Assembly (NCBI GenBank): GCA_016169945.1
Contig: JADLSH010000162.1
Span: 1,302,001 to 1,366,000 of the forward strand
Reading direction: 5' to 3'
From: Trachythela sp. YZ-2020
Taxonomy: Eukaryota; Cnidaria; Anthozoa; Malacalcyonacea; Clavulariidae
DNA length: 64,000 nt
The position numbers and the translations under genes are program-made. Position 1 is the stretch's first letter. Each line of letters opens with the position of its first letter. The notes under the pieces were generated by a model. It had not been told where the DNA came from and searched no databases. It saw nothing but the letters and a program-made list of their open reading frames with translations. Shown here piece by piece: positions 1-13,106 of this stretch.

Positions 1-1269
1 CTGTTTTCAGACATCAAATAGGGATGGGTCAAGTGTATTTATTGACAAATTGGTGGGTGGGTCACCTAAAACCATCCTTTTTCAAATTCAATTATCATAG
101 CCCCCCACCCTGTACTTTATGACCAGTCCCTCTATATATTTACTGGTGAATTTCTCAGCTCATTGTTTTCCGTCAAAATATTTTGAGAATTAAGCAAAAT
201 ATTAAAAATCGGTAATAGAGTTTTACATATAATTTCTTTCAAAGTCATTCAAATGAGTCAAATTAAATTTCCATTGCCAATGTTCTTTAATTGCAAAAAA
301 TATTGAGACTACATTTTTTATCGAATTAAATTTATCGTGAAATGCATTTTCGTCACCTGAATTAGTATTAACATTATCCAATCAAGTTACAGTTGTCAGG
401 TTAAAAACACAATAAGAAATATATATGGCTCTTAAAGATGAGGATAATCTGATATTTTCATTTGGCAACCTATTTTGGCAAAACTGAATTATTTCCGTGA
501 ATATTTTCTTTACATATTTTACTGCTTATTTATGAAACCAATAATTTAGTCGCAACGTTTTGATGTTTGAAGATTTGCTTTTGTCAAGTATATGTGTTGT
601 CAAGATTTTATTAAGACACTTTGAATATGAAGACGATTAGTTTTCTATAATCAGATAGCTGCTTTTCAGCAATTAAATTCCTTAATAACATCTTGCCAAC
701 GACTAAGCAACTCGTCTTCTTTAAACATCAAAACATTACGGTAAAATTATTGCTTTTCATACTACAATGAAACTCGTCACAGGAACTTTACCAAAAATAC
801 TAAGTGCGTTTGTAAAGGAAGAAAAAGTAAGCATGCTCAATTTACCATAATTTCTAAATCTTTGAGCCATATTTTTTCTTTGTAATATTATGAAACAACT
901 CTGTGTTGAGCTTTGGAAATCTCTTTGAAATTGGTATATTTCGCTGAAATTCTCACTAAGAGTTGTTTCATAATTATTGATCTTGAAGTATAAACATTTA
1001 TCTTGAAAAGACCAAGTTCTCTTGTTTTCTCAAGGTTTAACGTTTTTAGATGTTAATTCTAGAGCAAACAAGTTGTTTTTAATGTTGTGTTTAATCACTT
1101 GTGTTGAACACAATGTTAAATCTTCTCTTGTGCCATGTTCTGTTTTATTCTATTGTTATTTAAATAAGTATGCAGTAGTTGTACTCTTTTATTGTTAATA
1201 CATTTGTAACAGTTACAATCTTTTCAATAAATTGTTCATTAATTATACACTTGTGTCCTCTTAATTAAA

Positions 1270-1570
1270 AATTCAATTCCCATGGGAATTGAAAATTTGA
1301 ATAAAAAAATATATCCCCCTTGGGGGAGGGCTCTTCGCCTCGCTACCCCAGCCAGCTCCCAAGTACTACCTCTACTTTAAGTAGAAGTAGCACTCGGAGA
1401 GCTGGCCAGGGTAGCGAGGCGAAGAGTCCTCCCCCAAACCCTGGCCAGCTCTCCAAGTGCCACTTTAAGTAGAAGTACCTCCCCACACATTGTAGAGGTA
1501 CTTACAGCACTTCTAGAAGTGGCACTGGGAGAGCCAGCCAGGGTAGCATGGCAAAGAGAAGTTCAACCTT
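1270..1570. repeat. Imperfect nested palindrome in the left arm
   Basis: The block starts with the self-complementary AATTCCCATGGGAATT. It then has repeated inverted copies of a GCCAGCTCTCC / GGAGAGCTGGC type motif linked by CTTTAAGTAGAAGTA, and would fold into several hairpins. The mirror copy is at about 20270-20560. Confidence 0.7.
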
Positions 1571-2300
1571 GCAAATGCAAATGAATGCAAATTGCTAAGT
1601 TGATCTTCTCTTGAGAGCAGCCGCGCATACCTAGCAAATGTGAAACAACAAATGTTAGTAACAAATACTTAGCATGCAAATTTGAATCCCATGGCCGAAA
1701 TGACAAGGACCCACTGATCCCTACCCACTGCCTCGGCTGCCTCATTCTGCCTGTCTGCCTGAGTTCTAAGCTGCCTAAAAAAATTACGTTATAAACAAAA
1801 AAGCAAAATAAAAAGGATAAATTACGTTACAATAGCTATCCTATAACCCACTTAGACTGAGTTTTGGATTCAGTTTCGAAACGTAGAACCTTAACTGAAA
1901 GGACATGGGCTTTTTGTTTTGTTAACTGATCCGAAGTAGGTATACACGGAAGACTTACCTAAACCAGAGGCTCGGTCAAATAAGCATGAGAATGCGTAGT
2001 GTTGTGCGCGAACATATTTTAGAATATGAAAAACTATTTTTTATCAATTGACAAATTTGAATTGAAAAAGAAATAGGACATACCAGCAATTTAAATCTAA
2101 ACCGAAAAACAGTTCATCCATATAGTTTAAACAAGTCGAAATGTATATTAGAAATATTGATTTGAAACGCAATTCCCATACTCATTTAACCGGAACGCCT
2201 TCATTTGCATGGTATATCGCAGCTGCTCTCAACCCACTTACGTAATTTGCTTTAGTGTACACAAACAATGAATTAATTGTTCCATTGTTTTACCTGAAAG

Positions 2301-2902
2301 TAACAAGGTACTTATCATATTTAATCAAAGAGGATTTAATTATAAAGTCAAATTTTCACCATATGAAACCAACATTAGCATGAAAACAAGGCATGGTGTA
2401 TTCCCATGGGAATTGAAAAATTAATAAAAAGAGTCCAACCTATTGATTTTATGCTTGAGATGATTCCTCTTCTCTGCTTGTTTTCAGCGTATGTTAATTT
2501 CATTGTGAATACAAGACTAACGTAAGCGCATTTTACAGTGATTTTGGTTAAGCCTCTACTTACTTTGTTTTCAGATAAGACTACAATCGAAAATGTTTGT
2601 GAAACGCTGAAAAGTTACTTTAAGGTATTGGAAACTCTTAAAACATATATAATTTTCATGACATAATCTATTCAGTTTTGATACAATTATTGTGCTCTCT
2701 ACGCTCATACCAGACTTGCACATTTCCATTATCAACATCAAAACCATACCAAGTTTTATTTGCATAAAATGCGTCGAAAACTGCGTTACGCCATATTTTT
2801 CTAATTTTGGCATGAAATTTGTTGTTCGGTTTTTGCTATTTCAATGAGAAACAAGTGTAATCGCTAAAATCCTCTTTGATCACTTAATAAGTACCTTGTT
2901 AA
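2301..2902. mobile_element. MITE-like element, left arm
   Basis: The ends carry the inverted pair TAACAAGGTACTTAT / AATAAGTACCTTGTTA, followed by matching AATCAAAGAGGATTT / AAATCCTCTTTGATC. The element is about 600 bp and has no transposase. Superfamily not assigned. Mirror copy at 18925-19525. Confidence 0.65.
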
Positions 2903-3133
2903 CCTGCAGTACATTCATCTTGGTAATGTTGTGGCTTCTGATGGTTGCGGATCGTCATTTTGCTCGTGGGTTCATGAGGCCTTCAGCCCTTCTTCTGGTC
3001 TTTCCATCTTGCACTTTCTTTGGTTTGATTGTTCAGCTTTCTTCTTACCAAATCAAATCCTTTTGGAAATAAATGAACTATATTTATTAGGTGATAATTA
3101 GCTAAAAGACAATTAAAGGTGTGGTGTGACAAT

Positions 3134-3776
3134 ACACCCTTTCGATAATTACGTCACGAATGCTTCCTTGGCGTGGCAGCCTCGCTATCGTGAATCAAGA
3201 CGAAAGGCTATTCGCTCACGAGAACGAGGCTCCCGGACCAACGAGTGATCGGTGACGCAGGCCTTAAAATATCGGTCAGCAGTGCCGTCGGTCAAAATGT
3301 CCGGTGTCTTTCAGAATGGGTCAGACATTTTTATAATTATGTCCGATGGTCTTATGTTTAGTTTAGCGCGAAAATGTTTCTTTTAAAATCGTATACTGAC
3401 GCTAAATGTTGGGCAGTTAATTGATACTTTAAGGCCCGATCAAACGTCCGAGAACGCAAGTCATCGCAAGTAAACTTGGGTTGACTTACGATGCGACTGG
3501 TCAAACGAATACCCGGCTCCGCTGTCACGCTTAGCGGACCACATAAGAGCTCTGATAAACATTTACGGGGTAAATTTACGTCGGACAAAGTTAAAGTTTG
3601 GTTGGACATCAATACAGTTGGGTCAGACAAACGGTAAACCTCAATTTTCCTTCGGTCGGACAGAATGTCCGGTGCGTTTCTTTCTTGGTCGGACAATTTC
3701 ACGAATGACCGGGTCGGACAATGTCCGTGACCGACCGATATTTTAAGGCCTGGTGACGTAATTATCGAAAAGGTGT
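3134..3776. mobile_element. Nested-TIR element with GTCCGAC motifs, left arm
   Basis: The outer inverted repeat is ACACCCTTTCGATAATTACG / GACGTAATTATCGAAAAGG. Inside it is a second inverted pair, GGCCTTAAAATATCGGTC / GACCGATATTTTAAGGCC, and many GTCCGACC / GGTCGGAC words. A 114-codon ORF runs through it but appears driven by the repeated words. Mirror copy at 18055-18697. Confidence 0.7.
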
Positions 3777-4333
3777 ATTAAAGTGTCTAAAGTGAGGAAG
3801 GAGTAAAAGGCAATAACATATTATATTAAATAAACAAAGTTTACCTTTTTCTATCTATCATCTTTAGATCTTCATGGCTTATGTTGATCACGATCACGGT
3901 TAGTCATTCTATTTATTTCATTTTAAATCGTGCACTGGCTTTGGTTGGTCGCCTTGTCTTCGCCACATTACATCCTTGCTAAAATAACGAAGTAAGAAAT
4001 ATAATGAATATCCATAATATCACCACAGATGATAAGGGGATAACAAATTGCGTCACCATAAACTAGAATAAGTATCTTCAATATGCTTAAAATAACATTT
4101 GGTGATAAAAGTGCATTTGGCAGGATTTTGTATCATATATAGAAGCTCCTTCACGGACATAATTTCCTTCGCTTTTCTACCCTTTCAAGTTTGGGTTAAC
4201 GCACGTTCGATAAAGATTACTACATATTATATTCAACAGCTTATACTAATTTCATTACAAATAGAAGACTTTCGCGTGCATATAACCCATTATTAAGGAA
4301 ATATAAATATGGTATAGCCGTATAGGAACCTAA

Positions 4334-4618
4334 GGGGCGGACCATTAGAAAAGTGATGGGGGAGGAAGAAATGAAATTTGCACAAGGAAAATGAAAGAAA
4401 AAAATTCATGCAAGAGGTGGGGGAGGACCCACCTACAGCTCATACACCTCACCACCTCTTCGTTTAAAGGTATGTTTTATATCTCCTAATATAACTTGGA
4501 GAAAAAAAATTCGTGCAAAGGATGAGAGGTAAAAGAAAAATTCCGACACAAGCAGGAAATAAAAAAAAATCGTGCAAGTCGAAAGAGTCCACCCATCACT
4601 TTTCTAATGGTCCGCCCC
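4334..4618. mobile_element. PIF/Harbinger-type MITE, left arm
   Basis: This 285 bp element has terminal inverted repeats beginning GGGGCGGACCATTAGAAAAG. It is flanked by TAA at 4331-4333 and TAA at 4619-4621. A 3 bp TAA duplication is the known signature of PIF/Harbinger elements. Mirror copy at 17260-17548. Confidence 0.85.
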
Positions 4619-4902
4619 TAAGAAAGCTTGTTTCATATCCTAACTGACAGCTGTGAAAAAGACAAAAATCCAACAAGGATTCAAGCAATTGGGATTCATG
4701 GCCAGAAATGTGGGACACTCGCGCACAAACGCATTCCGAAAAAAAATTAAATATGCTTAGCTACGCTAAACAAAATTGAAGTCAAGTTATCGTTAACTTC
4801 CACAAGAAAACATATTGAACATTCGTAGAACAAAACGCGTTCAAAACGAGTGTCAAAAGTCAAAACACAAGTTTGAAAATGGCGTGCAGAATGCGTCTCA
4901 CT

Positions 4903-4942
4903 CACTGACCTATACTAAATATATATTTAGTATAGGTCAGTG
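4903..4942. repeat. Perfect 40 bp palindrome, left arm
   Basis: The half-site CACTGACCTATACTAAATAT is followed directly by its exact reverse complement. There is no loop. It would extrude as a cruciform. Mirror copy near 16918-16960. Confidence 0.9.
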
Positions 4943-5414
4943 GTCTCACTTCCTCTTCATAGTCAACCTCGTCCCCAGGGTCTTGATGGTGACCGCGGTG
5001 AACGGTATGTAGAGACGTTATAGCTAGGGCTAAATGAAGTATTGCACATTTGTTTTCAAAATGGCGGCCAAGCAAGTCTTAAAACGAAATTTCGCTATTT
5101 CACTGCATTGTGGAACACATTAATAGAATATCTGGTTATACTTCTGTAAAATAGAAACAGTATCTACGAGTCGGTTCAGGTTTGCACATCTCACAACGAA
5201 ACTAAGGTAAAGATATAGTTTTCTAACTTTTCTCGGGAGGCTGGGAGCGTAGTTTAAATGTTTATAAATAGGGATCTTATGATCTTAGATTTGTATTTAG
5301 TTTCCAAAACGCGCATGCGTGGCAGCCATGTTGTCCCGCATTTCTGGCCATGACAGTTTGTCAGTTTCCACTCCATCCCCATGTCTAATTGTCTATATGT
5401 TATTTTGTTTTCAG

Positions 5415-5450
5415 AGAACACAATCGACAGGCTGTAGTGGATACCTTGAG
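5415..5450 (+). other. Exon-like 36 bp block with consensus splice borders
   Basis: A TTGTTTTCAG acceptor precedes a 36 nt open block (RTQSTGCSGYLE) and a GTAAGC donor follows. The mirror in the right arm keeps the same signals on the minus strand. No neighbouring exon could be joined to it, so this may be chance. Confidence 0.3.
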
Positions 5451-5724
5451 GTAAGCGAAAACTATATATTATTTGCTCTATCTCGATATATTTTCTCTAT
5501 CTATATGGAACACCCTTTGGCATTTTGCAAGCCAAAACACGTTCAATAAAATACAAATTTTGTTTGTTTCCGCAAACATTTTGTTCCAGATACGTGTTGA
5601 CGGAATGCGTAACAGCAACAAAATGTTTGCAGATACAAACTTACTCGGCTATGTGGATGGGGGCTAAAACTGAGTCAAAAGGTGTGATGTAGCAATCAGA
5701 GTTCAAAGTAAGAAAGTAATATAA

Positions 5725-6211
5725 TGCACCTATCAACGGCCTGCCCGGGGGAACACCCGCAGGGCGCCCAGGGGAAAATGGGGGGAATCTGGTATTCTAG
5801 CTGCGTATTTTCTCCTTTTAGACTACAGCCCGGGAACTGACTTGAAATATTACCAGGAATTTTTCTCGTCTTCTCTTTTTGTAACACTCGTTTTCCATTC
5901 ATGCATTACCAGGAGCATATTTTTCGTTAGCAGCAAAAAGATATTACAACTTGTCAGCTGGGGGATAATTTTGTTGGACCACCTTTTTCCGTATGCTCAG
6001 TTACTTAACAGAATTCACATTCGCAAAAGAAAACTTTGTACGTTTAAAACATTGGGTTTTTTTTTCTGAAACAACTTTAAAATCTTTTATGCGCCACTTT
6101 ATTCAATCCCACGGGTGAGGGCACTTTGATATGATCCTTCCCCTGGGGAGGGAGGTGGAATTTGAATCAAGTCCCGGGGTGTACCCCCCTGGCAGGCCGT
6201 TGATAGGTGCA
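5725..6211. mobile_element. TAA-flanked MITE, left arm (internally deleted)
   Basis: The terminal inverted repeats begin TGCACCTATCAACGGCCTGC and are flanked by TAA at 5722-5724 and 6212-6214, a Harbinger-type signature. The copy is 487 bp against 704 bp in the right arm. The missing part contains the AC microsatellite. Confidence 0.85.
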
Positions 6212-7509
6212 TAACATCACATTGTAATATAGTCTGTAACATGCCAGGTATATTAAATCAACAAGACTTACATTTACTATCATTGTTGCATTGTCTTATG
6301 TTGGTCATGGGTTGTCATTCTGTTGATGGGTCCATGTCTAGTCTTCACCACATCGCATCTTCACTAAAATGAACAAACTATATGAGTAACTATAATAATA
6401 ACTAAATATAATGAAGATCCACTGCATTGCCACAACATATGGAGAATACAAATATATACACCATGAGCGGCCACGTTGAATAAGAATGCTAGAATTGAAA
6501 CACTTAAACTAGGTGTGGCATATTAGACTTAAAACTCAGTATAAAGAATAAGGTGTGGCAATTATATAATGAGTAATATGGTTTATAACCTAGATAAGAT
6601 CAACAAAGCTTACATCTTGAATCGACTTTGTTGCAGCTTATGTTGGTGGCAGGTCGTCATTCTGTTGATGGGTCCAGGTCATCTAGCACTTCTTGATCTG
6701 GTTGTTCAATCTTGTACTCTGTTTGGTTGGATTGACTGGCTTTCCTCATATCACATCATGTCCGTCCAGTAGGTAACAAATGCACCCAACATCCAGTGAA
6801 TGACCATGAAAAGGGAGAAAAGTTGTGTTAGGATGGGCTTTGAAAATACAAATAGATGCTGGTGGCTTGATATATTATTCTTCATGTAAAATCCCTTATA
6901 ACCAACCCATGTTGATTAGTATGTCACATGTCAATTAGTCATGTCATTAAAAATTTCAAATTTTGCTATGTGCTATATCGCATTATGTTGTGTCCTTTGT
7001 TCAAATTTTGCATGCTGTGTTTAGTGTGTTGCACCACAAGAGTCCACATTTATACAACATTTCAAATAGGAATTGTATCATGAATTACATCAATATGAAT
7101 TACATCAACAAAACTTACACCTATTGTCTTTTTTGTATTGTCATTGCTTCTGTTGGTCATGGGTCGTCATTCTGTTCTTTTTCATCTCAACTTGTTCCTT
7201 TTGCTTTCTTTTCAAATGGGTTGTCCAGTTGCCTTCATATAGCATCCTTATTGAGAGAATGGACAATAGAATTTTAGAAAGACCTCAAATCACTGCATAA
7301 TATAGGGTTTGGCAAAATACAGAATGGGGAATGAGAGTAGTAAAAGTTGTAGGTTTTCCCATAGGTTGAAATATGGAAAATGTATTATTTAAATTAAGTT
7401 TTGGAACTAAAGTTGTTACTCGTCAGAAAATAAATTGTATAACATATAATTATATATCAATAAAAGGCAAATATTGCAGTGGAAATAAAAATATATATGA
7501 CCAAACATT

Positions 7510-7735
7510 CATTTTAGATTCTTGGCAAGATCTTGGCAAGCATTTCAGAAAATCTTGGCAAGATTCTAGCTTGCATGACAAGATTTAATCATCTTGGCAA
7601 GATCTTGCTAATATCTTGGCAAGATCTTGCCAAGATCTGTGTCTTGGCAAGATCTTTGTCTTGGCAAGATCTTGGCATGATCTTCCAAGATCCTGCAAGA
7701 TCTTGCCAAGATCTTCAACCTGGGATATAGCCTGC
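7510..7735. repeat. CTTGGCAAGATC palindromic repeat cluster, left arm
   Basis: Dense direct and inverted copies of CTTGGCAAGATCTTGCCAAG-type words, stop-poor in several frames and so generating spurious ORFs on both strands. The mirror block at 13985-14130 is shorter. Confidence 0.85.
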
Positions 7736-8108
7736 GTGGCCTTCCCTCGTTGGAGTGGAAAAGAAGAATGGGGAGTGAGGGCCTGCAAGAAAACCTGGCT
7801 TTCGTGACTAAACACCGTTCAATTTTTGAACGTAGTATTGGTCAACACCAAGAATTAATTGACATGTTTATGCACACAGGAATGTATTACTACATTTCTT
7901 CGTCTTGATTGGCATGCTTATGCACACACGAATACATTTCCTTCAGTTCAGGGTTTTTCTTATACTCCAGATGCGTTTTTATTGGGCAATTTTAATGAGA
8001 CTTTACTGGGGCGTTTAGTCCAGAAAGCTGGGGTTTTTGCAGGCCCTCACTCCCTGTTCTTCTTTTCCCCTCCAACGAGGGCCAGCCACACAGGATATAT
8101 CATATATT

Positions 8109-8564
8109 GAGCAACATTCTAAGAGTTGAAAATTGTTCTCAAAAATGACGTCATTACTGTTGCTATGGTAAAAATGACGTCATTACTGTTGCTATGGTAA
8201 AAATTACGTTTCAACATGTCCAACATATTGGCTCTTAATGCACTTTACTCAACAAAACGCCTGGTTACCCCGACTTTTTCTTTCACAAAAAATAATTTTC
8301 TAGAAAAATGGATTATCTGAACAAGTTTAAAGAAATTCTGTACAAGTAAATTCTTATAAGATTAATAAACATGATTCTCGTTCAGATAATATATTTTACA
8401 ACAGGAAAACGTTTTATAGAATGGAAAATGGGGTTAACCATGCGTTTTTCCTAGTAAAGTGCGTTAAAAGCCAAAATATTGGCCATACTGAAACGTCATT
8501 GTTACCATAGCAACAGTAATGACGTCATTTTTGTATACAATTTTTTGCTCTTAGAATGTTGCTC
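8109..8564. mobile_element. MITE with long imperfect TIRs, left arm
   Basis: The ends are GAGCAACATTCTAAGAG and CTCTTAGAATGTTGCTC, with about 130 bp of imperfect inverted repeat. This includes tandem copies of AATGACGTCATTACTGTTGC near the left end. Flanks are TATAT-like. Mirror at 13107-13601. Confidence 0.75.
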
Positions 8565-10703
8565 TATATAAGTCAGACAATTTTTGTTTTCTAACAAGTA
8601 AAAATTCAGTAAAAATTCTTCAATTTTTTAATCCAGATCATAGATTTTCCATATTTCAAAAAATTATAGGTAGCCACCTTAATTGCACGCCTGAATAATT
8701 TGAAACGACGATTTGCATTACACGTACACGTGACCATAAAAATTAAAATATACCTGAGATATACAAAGCCTCATATTCTTCTGTCCATGATTTTCCATCA
8801 TTTTTATCTTTACTCTTGCAGTTCAGCTAAATAGAGAAAAATATATTAAGAATTTACTGGTAAGTTTAAAAATTCATAAAATAAATTATTTAGCCAGGAG
8901 GGGACTGCCTGAATATTCATTGGTGGGGGAGGTGATTTCTTATATCGCCATTTTGGAGATAATGTGCAATATCAAGGATATCTACAATGATCAAGATGTA
9001 ATATTGCAAGATTTGCAGTAGATGAATGTTCATACTAATGGTCAGGCACAAATTTATATCAAAATCTCATGAAATAATGTTGTAGTAAGTAAAAGTAAAA
9101 TCAGTCAAAATAATGGTCTTGTATACTTAGAATAGTAATGTAATAGCTTACATGATAATACATATCACATACTGTTGACTTCCAACACCACACAAACTAT
9201 TTTCCTTTCATCTTCTTGATTGGGGAAGAAGGACATCGCCATTTTGTCTTCGGCCACGATGACTTTTACAGTGCTTTAACGTCGCGATTTCTCAGCCATT
9301 TCTTCTTCTTTTCACTCCCCAAATTTCAACCAAACATCCATTTTGGGTTTCTTGCCATTTTTGTAGCGTTTTATTAACCATTATTCTCTTCTTTTGCCAG
9401 AAAATGACGACTTTTGGCTGCATTTTTCTTAGATATTTTGCGGTCCATCTTGCCCGAAGGTTTGCTGTAAATGACGTCACGATGCAATTCTTCGCAGGTA
9501 TATACCCCGTATGTAAAATATCGACATTTCTATACTTCTGTTTAAAAAGCTAAAATGTTCATTTTCTAGCTCAAGTTAAAGGTTTTTGGGCATAGTTTTC
9601 CACTCATATATTTCTTATATTGTTTTTCTTGTAGGCTACTTACTTATTTCGTAAAAAAGACGCTTCTAAGAGGCGTTTACGTATTTTTTTTTATTTGCAT
9701 GCTAATGAGTTCGGAAAGACATCTTCAATTTATAAGGTTCATTAAGCTTTGCCTCCATAGCCAAATGGTTATGGCGAGTGTATTGTTGAAAGCCACGCCC
9801 TTCGGTACTCTGTTGTATCGCGCCCTGGATGGGACATCGCTCTTCGGAGTTGTTCCATCAGGGGCGCGATACATAAGAAATCCGAAATTGAAGGTGCGAA
9901 AACACTCGCCGGAACCTTTTGGCTACAGAGGGACAGCTTAGAAATCACTTGTCAAAGGAACTAGCCTTTCCTTCGTCTTTCAAGTCAAAATACAAAGCCT
10001 TAGAGGTTGGTCATTCGAACACCACAAGTAGGGGTTGGCCCTTCGACGCAGCCTCCCCTAGCCTCCTCCGCAGGGATCTCTGTGGAGATGCCTTCGGAGG
10101 AGGAAGGACAACTTCTAAAGCCTTCCGTTCAAATGTACAAGTTTCCTTGCACGAACTACAGTGCAATGGTTTAGAATTAGTCTAAACCATTGCACTGTAG
10201 TGTTATATATGGTCGAGGTCGTTGTGATGATTACGGTGCAAATTTTTGCATCGTTAGAAGATGAACTTTCCTTCTCTTTTTGCTGATTTCGAGGTCGTTT
10301 CTTCCTTAATAGAGCTGTATATGGCACTGAAAAATGTCCTTGACAGGACCATGCATTATTGCGTGGTTTTAGGTTAGATTCCTAGAACATTTTAAGATGT
10401 CCATATACACAGCCAGTCAAATATAGCCTGTTGCCTCGTTGCAGATGTTTCATTTCCACTGTATTTAGGCATATTTTTGCGTTATCAACAGCTTCTTCTT
10501 ATAGTTTTAACAATAAGCTTCGAGTCTTTACCATCAATCTACCTGAAAAATACAACAAGAACTTCGACATTTCGAGCGAAGGCCCTTCGTCTGGAAGTTA
10601 GTTTATAACACTGTTATTCTTTTGTGATCCATCATTACGCCAAAATTGGCGAATTACAATGAAAATCAAACAAAACACGTACCTATAGCGAGGCAACAAG
10701 CTG

Positions 10704-10967
10704 GATTTTTCGCAGAACAAATATGTATGCGATACGTACTTATTTTGAACTTATGCTCGCGCAGCCATGGCGCAACTGAGTAGGTAGATTGTTCTAAGCA
10801 GTTACTATGTGTAATATTGCTTCGCAGTTAAGGGAAGCAGCTTGTTTAGCATCTACAATGAAGCAACAAGCTAGATTTGGCTATATTTGACTAGATGTGT
10901 ATATCTTAAAATGCTCTAGGAATCTAAGTCTAACCTAAAACCACGCAATAATACATGGCCCTGTCAA
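10704..10967. other. Spacer between the giant inverted-repeat arms
   Basis: This 264 bp is the only part between the arms without a mirror partner. Its right half (about 10862-10967) is a diverged third copy of an arm segment seen at about 10335-10437 (minus) and 11236-11340 (plus), so the centre looks rearranged rather than a simple fold. No gene seen. Confidence 0.85.
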
Positions 10968-12844
10968 CAGCTTGTTGCCTCGCTATAGGTACGTGTTTTG
11001 TTTGATTTTCATTGTAATTCGCCAATTTTGGCGTAATGATGGATCACAAAAGAATAACAGTGTTATAAACTAACTTCCAGACGAAGGGCCTTCGCTCGAA
11101 ATGTCGAAGTTCTTGTTGTATTTTTCAGGTAGATTGATGGTAAAGACTCGAAGCTTATTGTTAAAACTATAAGAAGAAGCTGTTGATAACGCAAAAATAT
11201 GCCTAAATACAGTGGAAATGAAACATCTGCAACGAGGCAACAGGCTATATTTGACTAGCTGTGTATATGGACTCTTAAAATGTTCTAGGAATCTAACCTA
11301 AAACCACGCAATAATGCATGGTCCTGTCAAGGACATTTTTCAGTGCCATATACAGCTCTATTAAGGAAGAAACGACCTCGAAATCAGCAAAAAGAGAAGG
11401 AAAGTTCATCTTCTAACGATGCAAAAATTTGCACCGTAATCATCACAACGACCTCGACCATATATAACACTACAGTGCAATGGTTTAGACTAATTCTAAA
11501 CCATTGCACTGTAGTTCGTGCAAGGAAACTTGTACATTTGAACGGAAGGCTTTAGAAGTTGTCCTTCCTCCTCCGAAGGCATCTCCACAGAGATCCCTGC
11601 GGAGGAGGCTAGGGGAGGCTGCGTCGAAGGGCCAACCCCTACTTGTGGTGTTCGAATGACCAACCTCTAAGGCTTTGTATTTTGACTTGAAAGACGAAGG
11701 AAAGGCTAGTTCCTTTGACAAGTGATTTCTAAGCTGTCCCTCTGTAGCCAAAAGGTTCCGGCGAGTGTTTTCGCACCCTTCAATTTCGGATTTCTTATGT
11801 ATCGCGCCCCTGATGGAACAACTCCGAAGAGCGATGTCCCATCCAGGGCGCGATACAACAGAGTACCGAAGGGCGTGGCTTTCAACAATACACTCGCCAT
11901 AACCATTTGGCTATGGAGGCAAAGCTTAATGAACCTTATAAATTGAAGATGTCTTTCCGAACTCATTAGCATGCAAATAAAAAAAAATACGTAAACGCCT
12001 CTTAGAAGCGTCTTTTTTACGAAATAAGTAAGTAGCCTACAAGAAAAACAATATAAGAAATATATGAGTGGAAAACTATGCCCAAAAACCTTTAACTTGA
12101 GCTAGAAAATGAACATTTTAGCTTTTTAAACAGAAGTATAGAAATGTCGATATTTTACATACGGGGTATATACCTGCGAAGAATTGCATCGTGACGTCAT
12201 TTACAGCAAACCTTCGGGCAAGATGGACCGCAAAATATCGAAGAAAAATGCAGCCAAAAGTCGTCATTTTCTGGCAAAAGAAGAGAATAATGGTTAATAA
12301 AACGCTACAAAAATGGCAAGAAACCCAAAATGGATGTTTGGTTGAAATTTGGGGAGTGAAAAGAAGAAGAAATGGCTGAGAAATCGCGACGTTAAAGCAC
12401 TGTAAAAGTCATCGTGGCCGAAGACAAAATGGCGATGTCCTTCTTCCCCAATCAAGAAGATGAAAGGAAAATAGTTTGTGTGGTGTTGGAAGTCAACAGT
12501 ATGTGATATGTATTATCATGTAAGCTATTACATTACTATTCTAAGTATACAAGACCATTATTTTGACTGATTTTACTTTTACTTACTACAACATTATTTC
12601 ATGAGATTTTGATATAAATTTGTGCCTGACCATTAGTATGAACATTCATCTACTGCAAATCGTGCAATATTACATCTTGATCATTGTAGATATCCTTGAT
12701 ATTGCACATTATCTCCAAAATGGCGATATAAGAAATCACCTCCCCCACCAATGAATATTCAGGCAGTCCCCTCCTGGCTAAATAATTTATTTTATGAATT
12801 TTTAAACTTACCAGTAAATTCTTAATATATTTTTCTCTATTTAG

Positions 12845-12917
12845 CTGAACTGCAAGAGTAAAGATAAAAATGATGGAAAATCATGGACAGAAGAATATGA
12901 GGCTTTGTATATCTCAG
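12845..12917 (+). other. Exon-like 73 bp block, open and protein-like
   Basis: CTCTATTTAG acceptor, then 24 open codons beginning LNCKSKDKNDGKSWTEEYEA, then CAG/GTATAT donor. The mirror on the minus strand of the left arm (about 8752-8826) keeps the frame and both splice signals. The best upstream candidate is an ATG at 12431 (MAMSFFPNQEDERKIVCVVL) with a donor-like GTATGT near 12500. The phases do not fit together, so no gene model is proposed. Confidence 0.35.
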
Positions 12918-13106
12918 GTATATTTTAATTTTTATGGTCACGTGTACGTGTAATGCAAATCGTCGTTTCAAATTATTCAGGCGTGCAATTAAGGTGGCTA
13001 CCTATAATTTTTTGAAATATGGAAAATCTATGATCTGGATTAAAAAATTGAAGAATTTTTACTGAATTTTTACTTGTTAGAAAACAAAAATTGTCTGACT
13101 TATATA

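Larger units (their letters stand above)
7..10703. repeat. Left arm of a giant inverted repeat
   Basis: This arm is the reverse complement of 10968-21818. The innermost pair is 10703/10968, next to GCTATAGGTACG-type sequence. The outermost match I can follow is TCAGACATC at 7-15 against 21810-21818; the six bases left of it do not match, but that is too few to prove a boundary. The same nested MITEs and exon-like blocks occur at mirrored positions in both arms. The innermost ~250 bp look identical by eye, and elsewhere there are scattered substitutions and indels. This arm has about 50 extra bases near 4082-4132, and it lacks about 217 bp that the mirror of 5725-6211 contains. Identity was not computed. 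No intact gene was recognised. Confidence 0.93.

Noticed and set aside
3358..3702. 114-codon ORF identical in both arms (also 18129-18473)
   Set aside because: It lies in a nested inverted-repeat element full of GTCCGAC words. Identity reflects the arms, not selection on protein.
9292..10327. Short ORFs of 62-88 codons near the palindrome centre, shared by both arms
   Set aside because: No domain, no splice context, overlapping ORFs on both strands; shared only because the arms are near-identical.
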